DNA from: SHVO01 sp964576515 | GTDB lineage: Bacteria > Pseudomonadota > Alphaproteobacteria > Rhodospirillales > Rhodospirillaceae | Length of the DNA: 64,000 nucleotides | Assembly: GCA_964576515.1 (NCBI GenBank) | Contig: CAZNUW010000011.1 | Location: 74,991-138,990 of the forward strand | Direction of reading: 5' to 3' | Shown: positions 17,218 to 26,385 of the stretch, piece by piece | Position numbering within the stretch: the first letter of the stretch is position 1 | Layout of the letters: each line of letters starts with the position of its first letter | Notes under the pieces: generated by a model | What the model saw: the letters and a program-made list of their open reading frames with translations, nothing else | Told to the model about the DNA's origin: nothing | The model's database searches: none | Program-made: the position numbers and the translations under genes

Positions 17218-18522
17218 ATGTCCGCCCCCCAGATCGAAGACAGCCCCCACATCGAAAACGAGGGCCTCGCCCCCCGCGCCGCGCAAGCGTCCACCCCGTG
17301 GTCGGCGCAAGCGCCCTTCCGCGGCCTGACCGCCAACCGCAAGGCTCTCACCGCCGGCGCCGCCGTGGTGGCGATCGGCCTCATCGGCTTCGCCCTCTCC
17401 GCCCCCGGCAACAGTTCGACCACGCCCGCCGCCCCGCCTCCGCCCGCGGTCAGCGCCGCCGCCGTAGTCGCCAAGAGCATCACCTATTGGGACGAGTTCC
17501 CCGGCCGCGTGGTCGCGATCGAGAATGTCGAGATCCGCCCCCGCGTCGGCGGCTACATCGACAGCATCAAGTTCAAGGAAGGCGATGAAGTGAAGAAGGG
17601 CGACGTGCTCTTCGTCATCGACCGCCGTCCGTTCCAGGCCCAGGCCGCCCGCGCCGAGGCCGAACTTGTGCGCGCCAAGACCCAGGCCGAACTCGCCCGT
17701 TCGCAAGCCGAACGCGCGGAGAAACTGCTCGAAGGCCGCGTGATCTCGCAGGAGGAATACGACCAGCGCATCGCCGCGGACGCCGAAGCCGCGGCGGCTG
17801 TACGCGCGGCCGCGGCGGCGGCCGAGTCCGCCCGTCTCGATCTTGAATTCACCGAGGTCCGTTCGCCCATCGACGGCCGCGCGGGCCAGGCGCTCATCAC
17901 GGTCGGAAACCTCGTCAGCCCGAACCAGTCGCTTCTCACCACCGTCGTTTCGCTCGACCGCGTGTACGTTTACTTTGAAAGCGACGAACAGAGCTTCCTG
18001 CGTTACGCCGGCATGGCGCAGCGCGGTGAACGCTCCACCGACCTTGATGCCCGCCATCCGGTTCAAGTCGCGCTCGCCAACGATGAAGGTTTCCCGCATC
18101 AGGGACATCTCGATTTCGTCGACAATCATCTCGATCCGACCACCGGAACGATCCGGGCGCGCGCCGTGCTCGACAATAAGGATCGTCAACTCACGCCCGG
18201 CCTTTTCGCGCGCGTGAAACTCCTGGGCAGCGGCGAGATGGACGCAATCCTGATCGATCAAAAAGCGGTGCTGACCGACCAGGACCGCAAGTACGTGTTC
18301 GTCATCGATGAACAGAACCGCGCGATGCGCCGCGACGTCACCCTCGGCCGCGAGAACGGCGGCCTGCGCGTGGTGACTTCGGGTCTGTCCGCCGGTGACA
18401 AGATCATCGTCCACGGCGTGCAAAAAGTGTTCATGCCCGGCATGCCGGTCGCGCCCCAAGACATCGAGATGGGCGCGCCGCCGGCGACAGCCCAAGCCCA
18501 GCGTACGGAATCGCAGTCATGA
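17218..18522 (+). CDS. RND efflux periplasmic adaptor (membrane fusion protein)
   Basis: 434 residues. A cytoplasmic N-tail precedes one membrane anchor at about residues 40-65, then the adaptor layout: barrel-sandwich half (VEIRPRVGGYIDSIKFKEGDEVKKGDVLFVID), an alpha-helical hairpin rich in Ala/Glu, the second lipoyl half (VRSPIDGRAG) and a beta-barrel domain. It links the inner-membrane pump to the outer-membrane channel. First gene of a tripartite operon; ATGA overlap with the pump gene. GGAG lies upstream of the ATG. Homologues are of the AcrA/MexE group. Confidence 0.93.
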   Translation: MSAPQIEDSPHIENEGLAPRAAQASTPWSAQAPFRGLTANRKALTAGAAVVAIGLIGFALSAPGNSSTTPAAPPPPAVSAAAVVAKSITYWDEFPGRVVAIENVEIRPRVGGYIDSIKFKEGDEVKKGDVLFVIDRRPFQAQAARAEAELVRAKTQAELARSQAERAEKLLEGRVISQEEYDQRIAADAEAAAAVRAAAAAAESARLDLEFTEVRSPIDGRAGQALITVGNLVSPNQSLLTTVVSLDRVYVYFESDEQSFLRYAGMAQRGERSTDLDARHPVQVALANDEGFPHQGHLDFVDNHLDPTTGTIRARAVLDNKDRQLTPGLFARVKLLGSGEMDAILIDQKAVLTDQDRKYVFVIDEQNRAMRRDVTLGRENGGLRVVTSGLSAGDKIIVHGVQKVFMPGMPVAPQDIEMGAPPATAQAQRTESQS

Positions 18523-21500
18523 GTTTCGCAGGCTTCTTTATCAACCGCCCGATCTTCGCGGGCGTGCTGTCGATCATCATCTTCGTCTCGGGCCTGATCG
18601 CGCTCCCGCTCCTGCCGATCAGCGAATATCCCGAGGTGGTTCCGCCGACGGTCGAGGTCCGCACCATGTACCGCGGCGCGAACCCCTCGGTGATTTCCGA
18701 AACGGTGGCCGCCCCCCTCGAAGAGGCGATCACCGGCGTCGAAGACATGATCTATATGAAGTCGGTCGCGTCCTCGGACGGCGTCCTGACCCTGATCGCC
18801 ACCTTCAAACCGGGCACGGACCCCGATACCGCGCAGGTCCAAGTGCAGAACCGCGTCAGCCAAGCGCTGCCGCGTCTGCCCGAGGAAGTGCGCCAAGTCG
18901 GCGTCACCACCCAGAAAAGCGCGCCGGACCTTTCGCTGGTCGTGCACTTGATCTCGCCCGACGGCCGTTACGACGCCACGTACTTGCGCAACTACGCGGT
19001 CCTTCACATCAAGGACGAAATCTCGCGCATCAAGGGCGTCGGCAACGCGCCGATCTTCGGCGCGGGCGACTACGCCATGCGCATTTGGCTCGATCCGGCG
19101 AAAGTCGCCGCGCGCGGCTTGACGGGCGGCGACGTCATTCGCGCCGTCCGCGAACAGAACGTCCAGGTGTCCGCCGGCCAGCTCGGCGCCCCGCCACAGA
19201 CCGGCATCTCCGACTTCACCGTCTCGATCAATGCGCAAGGCCGTCTGGCTTCGGTTGAGGAGTTCGGCGACATCGTCTTGAAGACCGGCGCCGACGGCGA
19301 GATCACCCGTCTGAACGACGTGGCCCGCCTGGAGCTCGGCGCGTCCGAATACGCCCTGCGCGCGCTGCTCGACGGCAAACAGGCCGTCGCGATCCCCATT
19401 TTCCAGTCGCCGGGCGCCAATCTGCTGGACCTCTCCAGCGACGTGCGCGCCAAGATGGCCGAACTCTCGGCCCGTTTCCCGGAAGGCGTGACGTGGGACG
19501 TGGTCTATGACCCGTCGATCTTCGTGCGCGAGTCCGTGAACTCGGTCGTCACGACCCTGCTCGAAGCCATCGCGCTCGTGGTGCTGGTCGTGATCCTATT
19601 CCTGCAAACCTGGCGCGCCTCCATCATCCCCCTGCTCGCCGTGCCGGTGTCCATCGTCGGCACGCTCGCGGTCCTCCTCTTGATGGGTTTCTCCATCAAC
19701 ACCCTCACCCTGTTCGGCCTCGTTCTGGCCACCGGGATCGTGGTCGATGACGCCATCGTGGTGGTGGAAAACGTCGAACGCGCCATCGCCAACGGCTTGA
19801 AACCGCTCTCCGCGGCCCATCAGGCCATGAAGGAAGTGAGTGGCCCCATCGTCGCCATCGCCCTCGTGCTGGTGGCGGTGTTCGTGCCGATGGCGTTCCT
19901 CGAAGGCGTCACGGGCCAGTTCTATCGCCAGTTCGCGGTCACCATCGCCGTGTCCACGATCATCTCGGCGATCAACTCCCTCACCTTGTCGCCGGCCTTG
20001 GCCGCCGTGCTCCTCAAGGGCCATCACGAAGCGCCCGATGCGCCGACCCGCTGGCTCGACAAAACCTTCGGCTGGCTGTTCCGTCCTTTCAACCGCTTCT
20101 TCCACGCGAGTTCGGAACGCTATTCCGGCAGCGTCACGCGCACCATCGGTCGCAGCAAGGCGACCTTCGCGGTCTATGCCGCGCTGCTCGCCGCCACCTG
20201 GTTCGCGTTCCAGGCCGTCCCCGGCGGGTTCATCCCCGCGCAGGACAAGCTCTACGTGATCGGCGGCGTGAAGATGCCGGAAGGCTCCAGCCTCGACCGC
20301 ACCGAAGCGGCCATCAAGAAGATGACCGAGATCGGCCTCGCGACCGAAGGCGTCGACTATGCCGTCGCCTTCCCCGGCCTCAACGTCCTTCAGTTCACCA
20401 ATACGCCCAACATGGGCACGGTGTTCTTCCCCTTGAAGGCTTTTGACGAACGCGACCGTCCCGCGACCGAAATCGCGGCCGAACTGATGGGCAAGTTCCA
20501 GGGCATGCAGGAAGGCTTCGCCTTTGCCATCATGCCGCCGCCCATCCTCGGCCTCGGCACCGGTTCCGGCTACTCGCTCTATATCCAGGACCGCGCCGGT
20601 CTCGGTTTCGGCGAGTTGCAGAACGCGGCGATGTCGCTTTCGGGCGCCGTCAGCCAGGTTCCCGGCATGCACTTCCCGATCACGTCCTATCAGGCCAACG
20701 TTCCGCAATTATCCGCGGAAGTCGACCGCGAGAAGGCCAAGATCCAGAACGTCGCCATCAATGAAGTGTTCGAGACCCTGCAAGTCTATCTCGGCGGGGT
20801 GTACGTGAACGACTTCAACCTGTTCGGCCGCACCTTCCGCGTGATCACGCAAGGGGAAGCGACGGCGCGCGACCAGGTGGAAGACATCGCCCAACTGCGC
20901 ACTCGCAACCTGATGGGCGAGATGGTTCCCATCGGCAGCGTCCTGACCACCCGCGACACCTACGGCCCCGATCCGGTCGTGCGCTACAACGGCTATCCGT
21001 CGGCCGATATCGTCGGTGAAGCCGATCCCCGCCTCCTGTCGTCGTCCGAGTCCATGGGAACCGTCGCCGCGGTCGCGTCGAAGGTTCTGCCGCCCGGAAT
21101 GACCTTGGAGTGGACGGACTTGAGCTTCCAGCAGTCCACGCAAGGCAACGCGGCGCTCATCGTGTTCCCCTTGAGCGCGCTCCTAGTGTTCCTCGTGCTG
21201 GCCGCCCTGTACGAAAGCTGGACGCTGCCCCTGGCCGTGATCCTGATCGTGCCGATGGCCATGCTCGCGGCATTGACCGGCGTATGGCTTGTGGGCGGCG
21301 ACAACAACGTTTTCGTTCAGGTGGGCCTCGTGGTGCTTATGGGCCTCGCGTCCAAGAACGCCATCCTGATCGTCGAGTTCGCCCGCGAACTTGAACATCA
21401 GGGCCGCGATATCGTCACGGCCGCCATCGAAGCCTCGCGGTTACGCCTGCGTCCCATCGTGATGACCTCCGTCGCCTTCATCGCCGGCGTGACGCCGCTG

Positions 21501-21701
21501 GTGTTCTCGTCCGGCGCGGGCGCGGAAGTCCGTCAGGCCACCGGTGTCACGGTGTTCGCCGGCATGATCGGGGTCACCCTCTTCGGTCTGTTCCTGACGC
21601 CTGTGTTCTATGTGGCTCTGCGCAAACTCGCCGAACGGCTGAAGCAGCCGTCCGCAGCCCCTGCGCAAGCCGAACTGCCCCTGGAGAATACCCATGCGTA
21701 A
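18519..21701 (+). CDS. RND multidrug efflux transporter permease (AcrB/MexF-like, HAE1)
   Basis: 1060 residues, the usual HAE1 length. It starts with the family opening (FAGFFINRPIFAGVLSIIIFVSGLIA), has twelve expected membrane helices, the TM4 proton-relay segment GLVLATGIVVDDAIVVVENVER with paired Asp, and the late motif GLASKNAILIVEFA. It exports drugs or toxic metabolites by proton antiport. It overlaps the adaptor gene by 4 nt and the channel gene by 8 nt. Confidence 0.96.
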   Translation: MSFAGFFINRPIFAGVLSIIIFVSGLIALPLLPISEYPEVVPPTVEVRTMYRGANPSVISETVAAPLEEAITGVEDMIYMKSVASSDGVLTLIATFKPGTDPDTAQVQVQNRVSQALPRLPEEVRQVGVTTQKSAPDLSLVVHLISPDGRYDATYLRNYAVLHIKDEISRIKGVGNAPIFGAGDYAMRIWLDPAKVAARGLTGGDVIRAVREQNVQVSAGQLGAPPQTGISDFTVSINAQGRLASVEEFGDIVLKTGADGEITRLNDVARLELGASEYALRALLDGKQAVAIPIFQSPGANLLDLSSDVRAKMAELSARFPEGVTWDVVYDPSIFVRESVNSVVTTLLEAIALVVLVVILFLQTWRASIIPLLAVPVSIVGTLAVLLLMGFSINTLTLFGLVLATGIVVDDAIVVVENVERAIANGLKPLSAAHQAMKEVSGPIVAIALVLVAVFVPMAFLEGVTGQFYRQFAVTIAVSTIISAINSLTLSPALAAVLLKGHHEAPDAPTRWLDKTFGWLFRPFNRFFHASSERYSGSVTRTIGRSKATFAVYAALLAATWFAFQAVPGGFIPAQDKLYVIGGVKMPEGSSLDRTEAAIKKMTEIGLATEGVDYAVAFPGLNVLQFTNTPNMGTVFFPLKAFDERDRPATEIAAELMGKFQGMQEGFAFAIMPPPILGLGTGSGYSLYIQDRAGLGFGELQNAAMSLSGAVSQVPGMHFPITSYQANVPQLSAEVDREKAKIQNVAINEVFETLQVYLGGVYVNDFNLFGRTFRVITQGEATARDQVEDIAQLRTRNLMGEMVPIGSVLTTRDTYGPDPVVRYNGYPSADIVGEADPRLLSSSESMGTVAAVASKVLPPGMTLEWTDLSFQQSTQGNAALIVFPLSALLVFLVLAALYESWTLPLAVILIVPMAMLAALTGVWLVGGDNNVFVQVGLVVLMGLASKNAILIVEFARELEHQGRDIVTAAIEASRLRLRPIVMTSVAFIAGVTPLVFSSGAGAEVRQATGVTVFAGMIGVTLFGLFLTPVFYVALRKLAERLKQPSAAPAQAELPLENTHA

Positions 21702-23100
21702 CTTTGTCGCGCTCCTGCTCGCCACGTCCGTCCTCACGGCCTGCGCCGTCGGACCGAATTACGCGCGGCCCGAAACGAACGTCGCGGCCGCCTTCCATGA
21801 AAAGGCGGCGGACGTTTCGGCGGCTGAACCCGTCGGCGCGTTCTGGACGGGATTCAACGATCCCCTGCTGACGCGTCTGGTCGATGAGGCGCTCACGCGC
21901 AACACCGACCTGCGCGCGGCGGTGGCGCGCCTCGATCAGGCCCGGGCGCTTTCCATGCAGTCCACGCTCGACCTCCTGCCGACCGTAACCGCCGACGGCG
22001 CGTTCACCACGACGCGCACGCCCGCCAGCCGGACCCTGCCCGGCGCGGACCGCGACAGCGAAGGTTACGAAGCGGGCTTGAACGCCGCGTGGGAGATCGA
22101 TCTTTTCGGCCGCGTCCGTCGAGGGGTCGAAGCCGACCGCGCGGAAGCCCAGGCCGTCGCCGCCGACGCCCGCGCGGTGCAGGTCAGCGTCGCCGCCGAG
22201 GTCGTCAGTTCCTACTTTGAACTGCGGGGTCGTCAGGAACAGTTGTCCGTCGCGCGCCGCAACGCCGAGAACCAGCGCAACACGCTACAACTGACGGAAA
22301 CACGCCTTGAAGCGGGCCGCGGCACCGACTTCGACATCACGCGCGCCCGCGCCCAACTCAAACTGACGGAATCGCGCATTCCCCGGCTTGAAGCCGCGGT
22401 GGCTTTCGCCACCCATCGCCTCGCGGTGCTGACCGGCCAGGCGCCGACCGCCATCACGGCGGAACTCGCCACGCCGGTCCCGCTTGCCGCGTTACCGCAA
22501 GACGTCGCGGTTGGGACGCCGGCCGACCTCCTGCGCCGCCGTCCCGACATTCAAGCCGCCGAACGGCGCCTGGCGTCGGCCACCGCGCGTGTCGGGGTCG
22601 CCACGGCCGATCTTTTCCCACGCCTCACCTTGGGCGGCTCGCTCTCCACCGTGTCGCCCACCTTGGGCGGCCTGTTCAGCGCGTCGAGCGAATCCTATGC
22701 CGCCGGCCCGCTCATCAGTTGGGCCTTCCTCGATCTCGGCCGCGTGAAGGCGCGCATCGACGCAAGCGACGCCGCCGCCCGCGCCAATCTCGCCGCCTAC
22801 GAAGGCGCCGTCTTACGCGCCCTCGAGGAAAGCGAAAACGCGTTGATCGCCTACGACCGCACCCGCCGCGAAACCTCGCACCTGGAGGAAGCCGCGGCGG
22901 CAGGCCGCGAAGGCGCCCGCCTCGCGCGCGTCCGGTTCGAGAACGGGATCGCGGACTTCCTGCCCGTGCTCGACGCCGAACGTTCGCAGCTCGAAGCCGA
23001 AGACCGCCTCGCCGAAACCCGCACCCGCGCCGCCACCAGCCTCGTCGCCGTCTATAAGACGGTCGCGGGCGGATGGCCGGAGCGGATCGTGCAAAATTGA
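21694..23100 (+). CDS. outer-membrane efflux channel lipoprotein (NodT/OprM family)
   Basis: 468 residues. A lipobox signal (LTAC, Cys at about residue 17) and the typical GPNYARPE opening are present, with two repeated TolC-type helical domains; the second half has RRRPDIQAAERRLASATARVGVA. It forms the outer-membrane tunnel of the RND pump encoded upstream. Its start lies inside the end of the pump gene. Confidence 0.94.
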   Translation: MRNFVALLLATSVLTACAVGPNYARPETNVAAAFHEKAADVSAAEPVGAFWTGFNDPLLTRLVDEALTRNTDLRAAVARLDQARALSMQSTLDLLPTVTADGAFTTTRTPASRTLPGADRDSEGYEAGLNAAWEIDLFGRVRRGVEADRAEAQAVAADARAVQVSVAAEVVSSYFELRGRQEQLSVARRNAENQRNTLQLTETRLEAGRGTDFDITRARAQLKLTESRIPRLEAAVAFATHRLAVLTGQAPTAITAELATPVPLAALPQDVAVGTPADLLRRRPDIQAAERRLASATARVGVATADLFPRLTLGGSLSTVSPTLGGLFSASSESYAAGPLISWAFLDLGRVKARIDASDAAARANLAAYEGAVLRALEESENALIAYDRTRRETSHLEEAAAAGREGARLARVRFENGIADFLPVLDAERSQLEAEDRLAETRTRAATSLVAVYKTVAGGWPERIVQN

Positions 23101-23114
23101 GAAAGGAGCGAAAC

Positions 23115-23279
23115 ATGTTCGCGTCCCTGCGCCTTGCCGTCGCCGCCGCTGGAGTGAGCCTCGCCCTCCTCTCCGGATGCGCGTCCGCGCCCGCCCAACA
23201 CGCCGCGACCGGCTGCTATTGGCCTGGCCCGATGTACCAGGACTGTAGCGAAATCATCGAGTTCAACAGTTGGCGGTAG
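23115..23279 (+). CDS. small lipoprotein at the end of the efflux operon
   Basis: 54 residues with a signal peptide and lipobox (LLSGC, Cys at about residue 22) and a short mature part with two more Cys. AAAGGAG lies 8 nt before the ATG. It is 14 nt after the channel gene, so cotranscribed. No family recognised; a peripheral role in the efflux complex is possible only by position. Confidence 0.65.
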   Translation: MFASLRLAVAAAGVSLALLSGCASAPAQHAATGCYWPGPMYQDCSEIIEFNSWR

Positions 23280-23281
23280 TC

Positions 23282-23383
23282 ATGCCCCGGCACTCGAGCA
23301 ACTCCGCGAGCACCGCGATCAGCGTCGCGATCGTTTTCACGATCATCGGCATCGTCGGCTTCCTGGTTTCGCTGCCGACCTAA
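23282..23383 (+). CDS. 33-residue single-helix membrane microprotein
   Basis: Starts 2 nt after the small lipoprotein stop. A Ser/Ala-rich N-tail is followed by one hydrophobic helix (VAIVFTIIGIVGFLVSL) and a stop two residues later. The ribosome site is weak, so translation coupled to the preceding gene is assumed. Function unknown. Confidence 0.45.
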   Translation: MPRHSSNSASTAISVAIVFTIIGIVGFLVSLPT

Positions 23384-23481
23384 CGTTTACCGGCCTAACA
23401 CTTATCGGCCCAACGCTTAAAGGTGTCGCCGGAACCCGCCTTCCAGCCACCCCCGCAAGACGAAATGACGGGTTAACCCTC

Positions 23482-23526
23482 ACGCGAAAGCCTTACCGGG
23501 ACGTACAGGCTTTCGCGTCTTTTTTT
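23482..23526 (+). terminator. terminator of the efflux operon
   Basis: Perfect 12-bp stem (23482-23493 with 23507-23518) followed by a run of T (23520-23526). It closes the RND unit and its two small genes. Confidence 0.92.
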
Positions 23527-23619
23527 ACCCGCTCGAAGCGTGCACGCACCGCGAACATCCGGCGGAACATTCGCGGGCCGCTTCAGTTTTAGCTGCACCA
23601 CATCTGAATGGAGCAGCTC

Positions 23620-23694
23620 ATGAACGGCATCATCTATCTCGTCGGCCTCGTTGTGGTCGTCATGTTCATTCTGTCCTTCCTCGGTCTGCGTTGA
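23620..23694 (+). CDS. 24-residue membrane microprotein, paralogue of 24753-24827
   Basis: MNGIIYLVGLVVVVMFILSF then LGLR: a single hydrophobic helix. It differs at only a few positions from the microprotein at 24753-24827, and both keep the frame I-I-Y-x-V-G-L-V-V-V-V-x-F-I-L-S-F-L-G. GAGCAG lies upstream of the ATG. Such conservation between two copies argues for a real gene. Tiny alphaproteobacterial proteins of this kind are known only as hypotheticals to me. Confidence 0.7.
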   Translation: MNGIIYLVGLVVVVMFILSFLGLR

Positions 23695-23727
23695 GCGTCG
23701 TTCCGCGCGTTATCAGGGAGAAACACA

Positions 23728-24567
23728 ATGACTGAACAACCCGCAATCGTGGGCGTCGAAACCCGCGACGGCTACGTCGACTGGTGTGCAATTGCCGCAG
23801 GCGCAATGGTCGCGACCGCGATTTCCGTCGTCCTGTTCACCTTCGGAACCGCGATCGGGCTTTCCATGGTATCGCCCTACGAAGGCGCAGGCGTCTCGCG
23901 CGCCGCCTATTTCGCGACTCTGGCGCTGTGGACACTCTGGGTCGTCGTCTCCAGCTTTATGGCCGGCGGATACATCGCCGGCCGTTTGCGCCGTCGGGTC
24001 GGTGACGCCACCGAACACGAAGTCGATGTCCGCGACGGCGCGCACGGCCTTCTGGTTTGGGCCACGGGCGTGGTTGTCGCCTCCATTCTGCTGATGCTCG
24101 GCGTCACCGGCGCGGTTGGCGCCACGGCGGTCGCCAATCGATCGGAGACCACCTTCAGCGACAGCGCCAGCATCACCGCCTTCACGGTCGACGCCCTTCT
24201 CCGGCCGGACGCGAACGCGCCGCAAACATCGCCGGAGAATGCCGCCAGCCTGCGCGACGAGCTCGCGCGGCTTTTGACTTATGGCATGACGGACGGAGAA
24301 TTGGGTGCGGACGACAAGACGTACGCCGCGCAGGCGATTTCCCGGCATACCGGCATGACCCAAACCGAGGCGCAAACCCGTATCGACACTGTGCTTGCCG
24401 ATGCGCGTGAAACCGCCAACGACGCGCGCAAGATCGCTTTGCTCATCGGCTTCCTCACGGCCGCTGCGCTTCTCGTCGGCGCGGCGTCCGCCGCATGGGC
24501 TGCGACTCTTGGCGGCCGCCACCGCGACCGGAATACGGACACCAGCGTATTCTGGCGCTGGACCTGA
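23728..24567 (+). CDS. four-helix integral membrane protein, unknown function
   Basis: 279 residues. Two membrane helices in residues 15-85 (GAMVATAISVVLFTFGTAIGL and a second after SRAAYFATLALW), a third near 110-130, a ~110-residue soluble charged loop, and a last helix near 235-260. CAGGGAG precedes the ATG. Similar proteins sit among small stress-related membrane genes in alphaproteobacteria (recollection). It is flanked by microproteins on both sides and may share their promoter. Confidence 0.75.
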   Translation: MTEQPAIVGVETRDGYVDWCAIAAGAMVATAISVVLFTFGTAIGLSMVSPYEGAGVSRAAYFATLALWTLWVVVSSFMAGGYIAGRLRRRVGDATEHEVDVRDGAHGLLVWATGVVVASILLMLGVTGAVGATAVANRSETTFSDSASITAFTVDALLRPDANAPQTSPENAASLRDELARLLTYGMTDGELGADDKTYAAQAISRHTGMTQTEAQTRIDTVLADARETANDARKIALLIGFLTAAALLVGAASAAWAATLGGRHRDRNTDTSVFWRWT

Positions 24568-24584
24568 CAAGGAGAAAAACCACA

Positions 24585-24656
24585 ATGAGATCGTTGTTAC
24601 TTTGGGCCGTCGGCGTCCCCATTCCAGTCATCATCTTGATCGCGATTCTGACGTAG
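24585..24656 (+). CDS. 23-residue membrane microprotein
   Basis: One hydrophobic helix with a Trp and two Pro (LLLWAVGVPIPVIILIAIL). AAGGAG (24569-24574) is well placed. It lies 17 nt after the four-helix gene, so likely cotranscribed. I recall similar LLLWLLGVPIPVIILIAL-type proteins in many proteobacteria, all of unknown role. Confidence 0.65.
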   Translation: MRSLLLWAVGVPIPVIILIAILT

Positions 24657-24673
24657 CCCCCGAAGATAAGACC

Positions 24674-24704
24674 GGCCGCCGAATGCATGGAACATTCGGC
24701 GGCC
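24674..24704 (+). terminator. hairpin after the microprotein gene
   Basis: Perfect 12-bp stem (24674-24685 with 24693-24704) and a 7-nt loop. The T-run is delayed (GATGTCGGTTTT), so this is a probable rather than certain terminator. Confidence 0.6.
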
Positions 24705-24752
24705 GATGTCGGTTTTAACAGTCACCTGTTACGTAACCGCCGGGAGACCGCC

Positions 24753-24827
24753 ATGAACACCATCATTTACGTCGTCGGCCTTGTTGTGGTCGTCGCCTTC
24801 ATCCTTTCCTTCCTCGGCATCGCGTAA
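24753..24827 (+). CDS. 24-residue membrane microprotein, paralogue of 23620-23694
   Basis: Single hydrophobic helix, near-identical in design to the first copy. GGGAG lies upstream of the ATG. It sits in its own short unit between a hairpin and cioA. The pair flanks the four-helix protein gene. Confidence 0.7.
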   Translation: MNTIIYVVGLVVVVAFILSFLGIA

Positions 24828-24969
24828 CGCGTTCGATTCGGGCACATTTGCCGCGATATACGAAAATGGGACCTCTGCCAGTCGGGGAACACACACCGCC
24901 GCATTGCACCTTGTGCTAGTGTTCCGTTCCCCGCGCCGCCGCTCGCGGTGCTGAAGATCGGCTGGGCTC

Positions 24970-26385
24970 ATGACGGACGCATTCGACGCCGTATTCCTCG
25001 CGCGTATCCAGTTCGCGTTCACCGTCAGCTTTCATTTTATCTTCCCCGCCTTCTCCATCGGCCTTGCGAGCTATCTCATGGTGCTCGAAGGCCTTTGGCT
25101 CGCCACGAAGAAAGGCGTTTACGCCAACCTCTTCCGGTATTGGCTGAAAATCTTCGCGGTGGTTTTCGGCATGGGTGTCGTCTCGGGCATCGTCATGTCC
25201 TATCAGTTCGGCACCAACTGGTCGGTGTTTTCGCAGAAGGCCGGGCCGGTCATCGGCCCCCTGATGGCCTACGAAGTCCTGACCGCGTTTTTCCTCGAGG
25301 CGGGTTTCCTCGGTGTGATGCTGTTCGGCATCAATAAGGTCGGCCGCAAGCTTCACTTCGTCGCGACCTGCATGGTCGCCTTGGGCACGTTGATCTCCGC
25401 CACCTGGATCATCAGCGTCAACAGTTGGATGCATACGCCCACGGGCTTCACGATCAACGAAGCCGGGCAATTCGTGCCCGCGGGCTCCTGGATTCCCATC
25501 ATCTTCAACCCCAGCTTCCCTTACCGGCTGACGCACGTCGTCCTCGCGTCATACCTCACGACCGCCTTTGTGGTCGGCGCCGTCGGCGCATGGCATCTCT
25601 TGCGCGACCGTACGAACGCGGGCGCGCGCGTCATGTTCTCCATGGCCATGTGGATGGCCGCCCTGGTCGCCCCGCTGCAGATCCTCGCGGGTGACGCCCA
25701 CGGCCTGAACACGTTGGAGCACCAGCTTCCAAAGGTTCTGGCCATGGAAGGTCACTACGATCCCAGCCCCGACGGCGCGCCGCTGATCCTCTTCGGCCTG
25801 CCCAGCAACGCGGATGAAACCGTGCACTACAAGGTCGCGGTGCCGAAGTTGGGTTCGCTGATTCTCAAACACGACCCCGACGCGCCGATGCCGGGCTTGA
25901 AGGACTTCCCCAAGGAAGAATGGCCCTTCGTGCCCCTCGTCTTCTGGTCCTTCCGCGTGATGGTCGGAATCGGGTTCGCGATGATGGCGCTCGGCCTCTG
26001 GAGTCTGGTCGCCCGCGCGCGCCGGTCGCTCTACGACTGGCCGATGCTGCACCGCGCCGCCTTGCTTATGGGCCCCAGCGGTTTCGTCGCGGTGATCGCC
26101 GGTTGGATCACCACGGAAGTCGGGCGGCAGCCCTACACCGTTTATGGCCATCTGCTCACGTCGCAATCCCACTCGCCTTTGGATGCGCCCGCCGTGGCCG
26201 CCTCGCTCGCGGCGTTTGTCGTCGTTTATTTCTGTGTGTTCGGCGCGGGGACTTATTATGTGATGCGTCTCATGGCCAAACCACCCGCCGCGGGCGAGCC
26301 GGAACCACCGCACACACCTGCGCGCGCCGCCGGCATCACGCCCGCGCCCGCTGTGGCGCCTGAGGGCGCGGGAGGCCGGACATGA
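24970..26385 (+). CDS. cioA: cyanide-insensitive cytochrome bd-type quinol oxidase subunit I
   Basis: 471 residues. His22 (FHFIFP) is the heme ligand of bd oxidases, and the quinol-site segment is GWITTEVGRQPYTVYG near residue 378. The short Q-loop and this TTEVGRQP form mark the CIO branch rather than E. coli CydA. It oxidises ubiquinol and reduces O2 in the inner membrane, tolerating cyanide or other heme poisons. ATGA overlap with cioB. Confidence 0.94.
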   Translation: MTDAFDAVFLARIQFAFTVSFHFIFPAFSIGLASYLMVLEGLWLATKKGVYANLFRYWLKIFAVVFGMGVVSGIVMSYQFGTNWSVFSQKAGPVIGPLMAYEVLTAFFLEAGFLGVMLFGINKVGRKLHFVATCMVALGTLISATWIISVNSWMHTPTGFTINEAGQFVPAGSWIPIIFNPSFPYRLTHVVLASYLTTAFVVGAVGAWHLLRDRTNAGARVMFSMAMWMAALVAPLQILAGDAHGLNTLEHQLPKVLAMEGHYDPSPDGAPLILFGLPSNADETVHYKVAVPKLGSLILKHDPDAPMPGLKDFPKEEWPFVPLVFWSFRVMVGIGFAMMALGLWSLVARARRSLYDWPMLHRAALLMGPSGFVAVIAGWITTEVGRQPYTVYGHLLTSQSHSPLDAPAVAASLAAFVVVYFCVFGAGTYYVMRLMAKPPAAGEPEPPHTPARAAGITPAPAVAPEGAGGRT

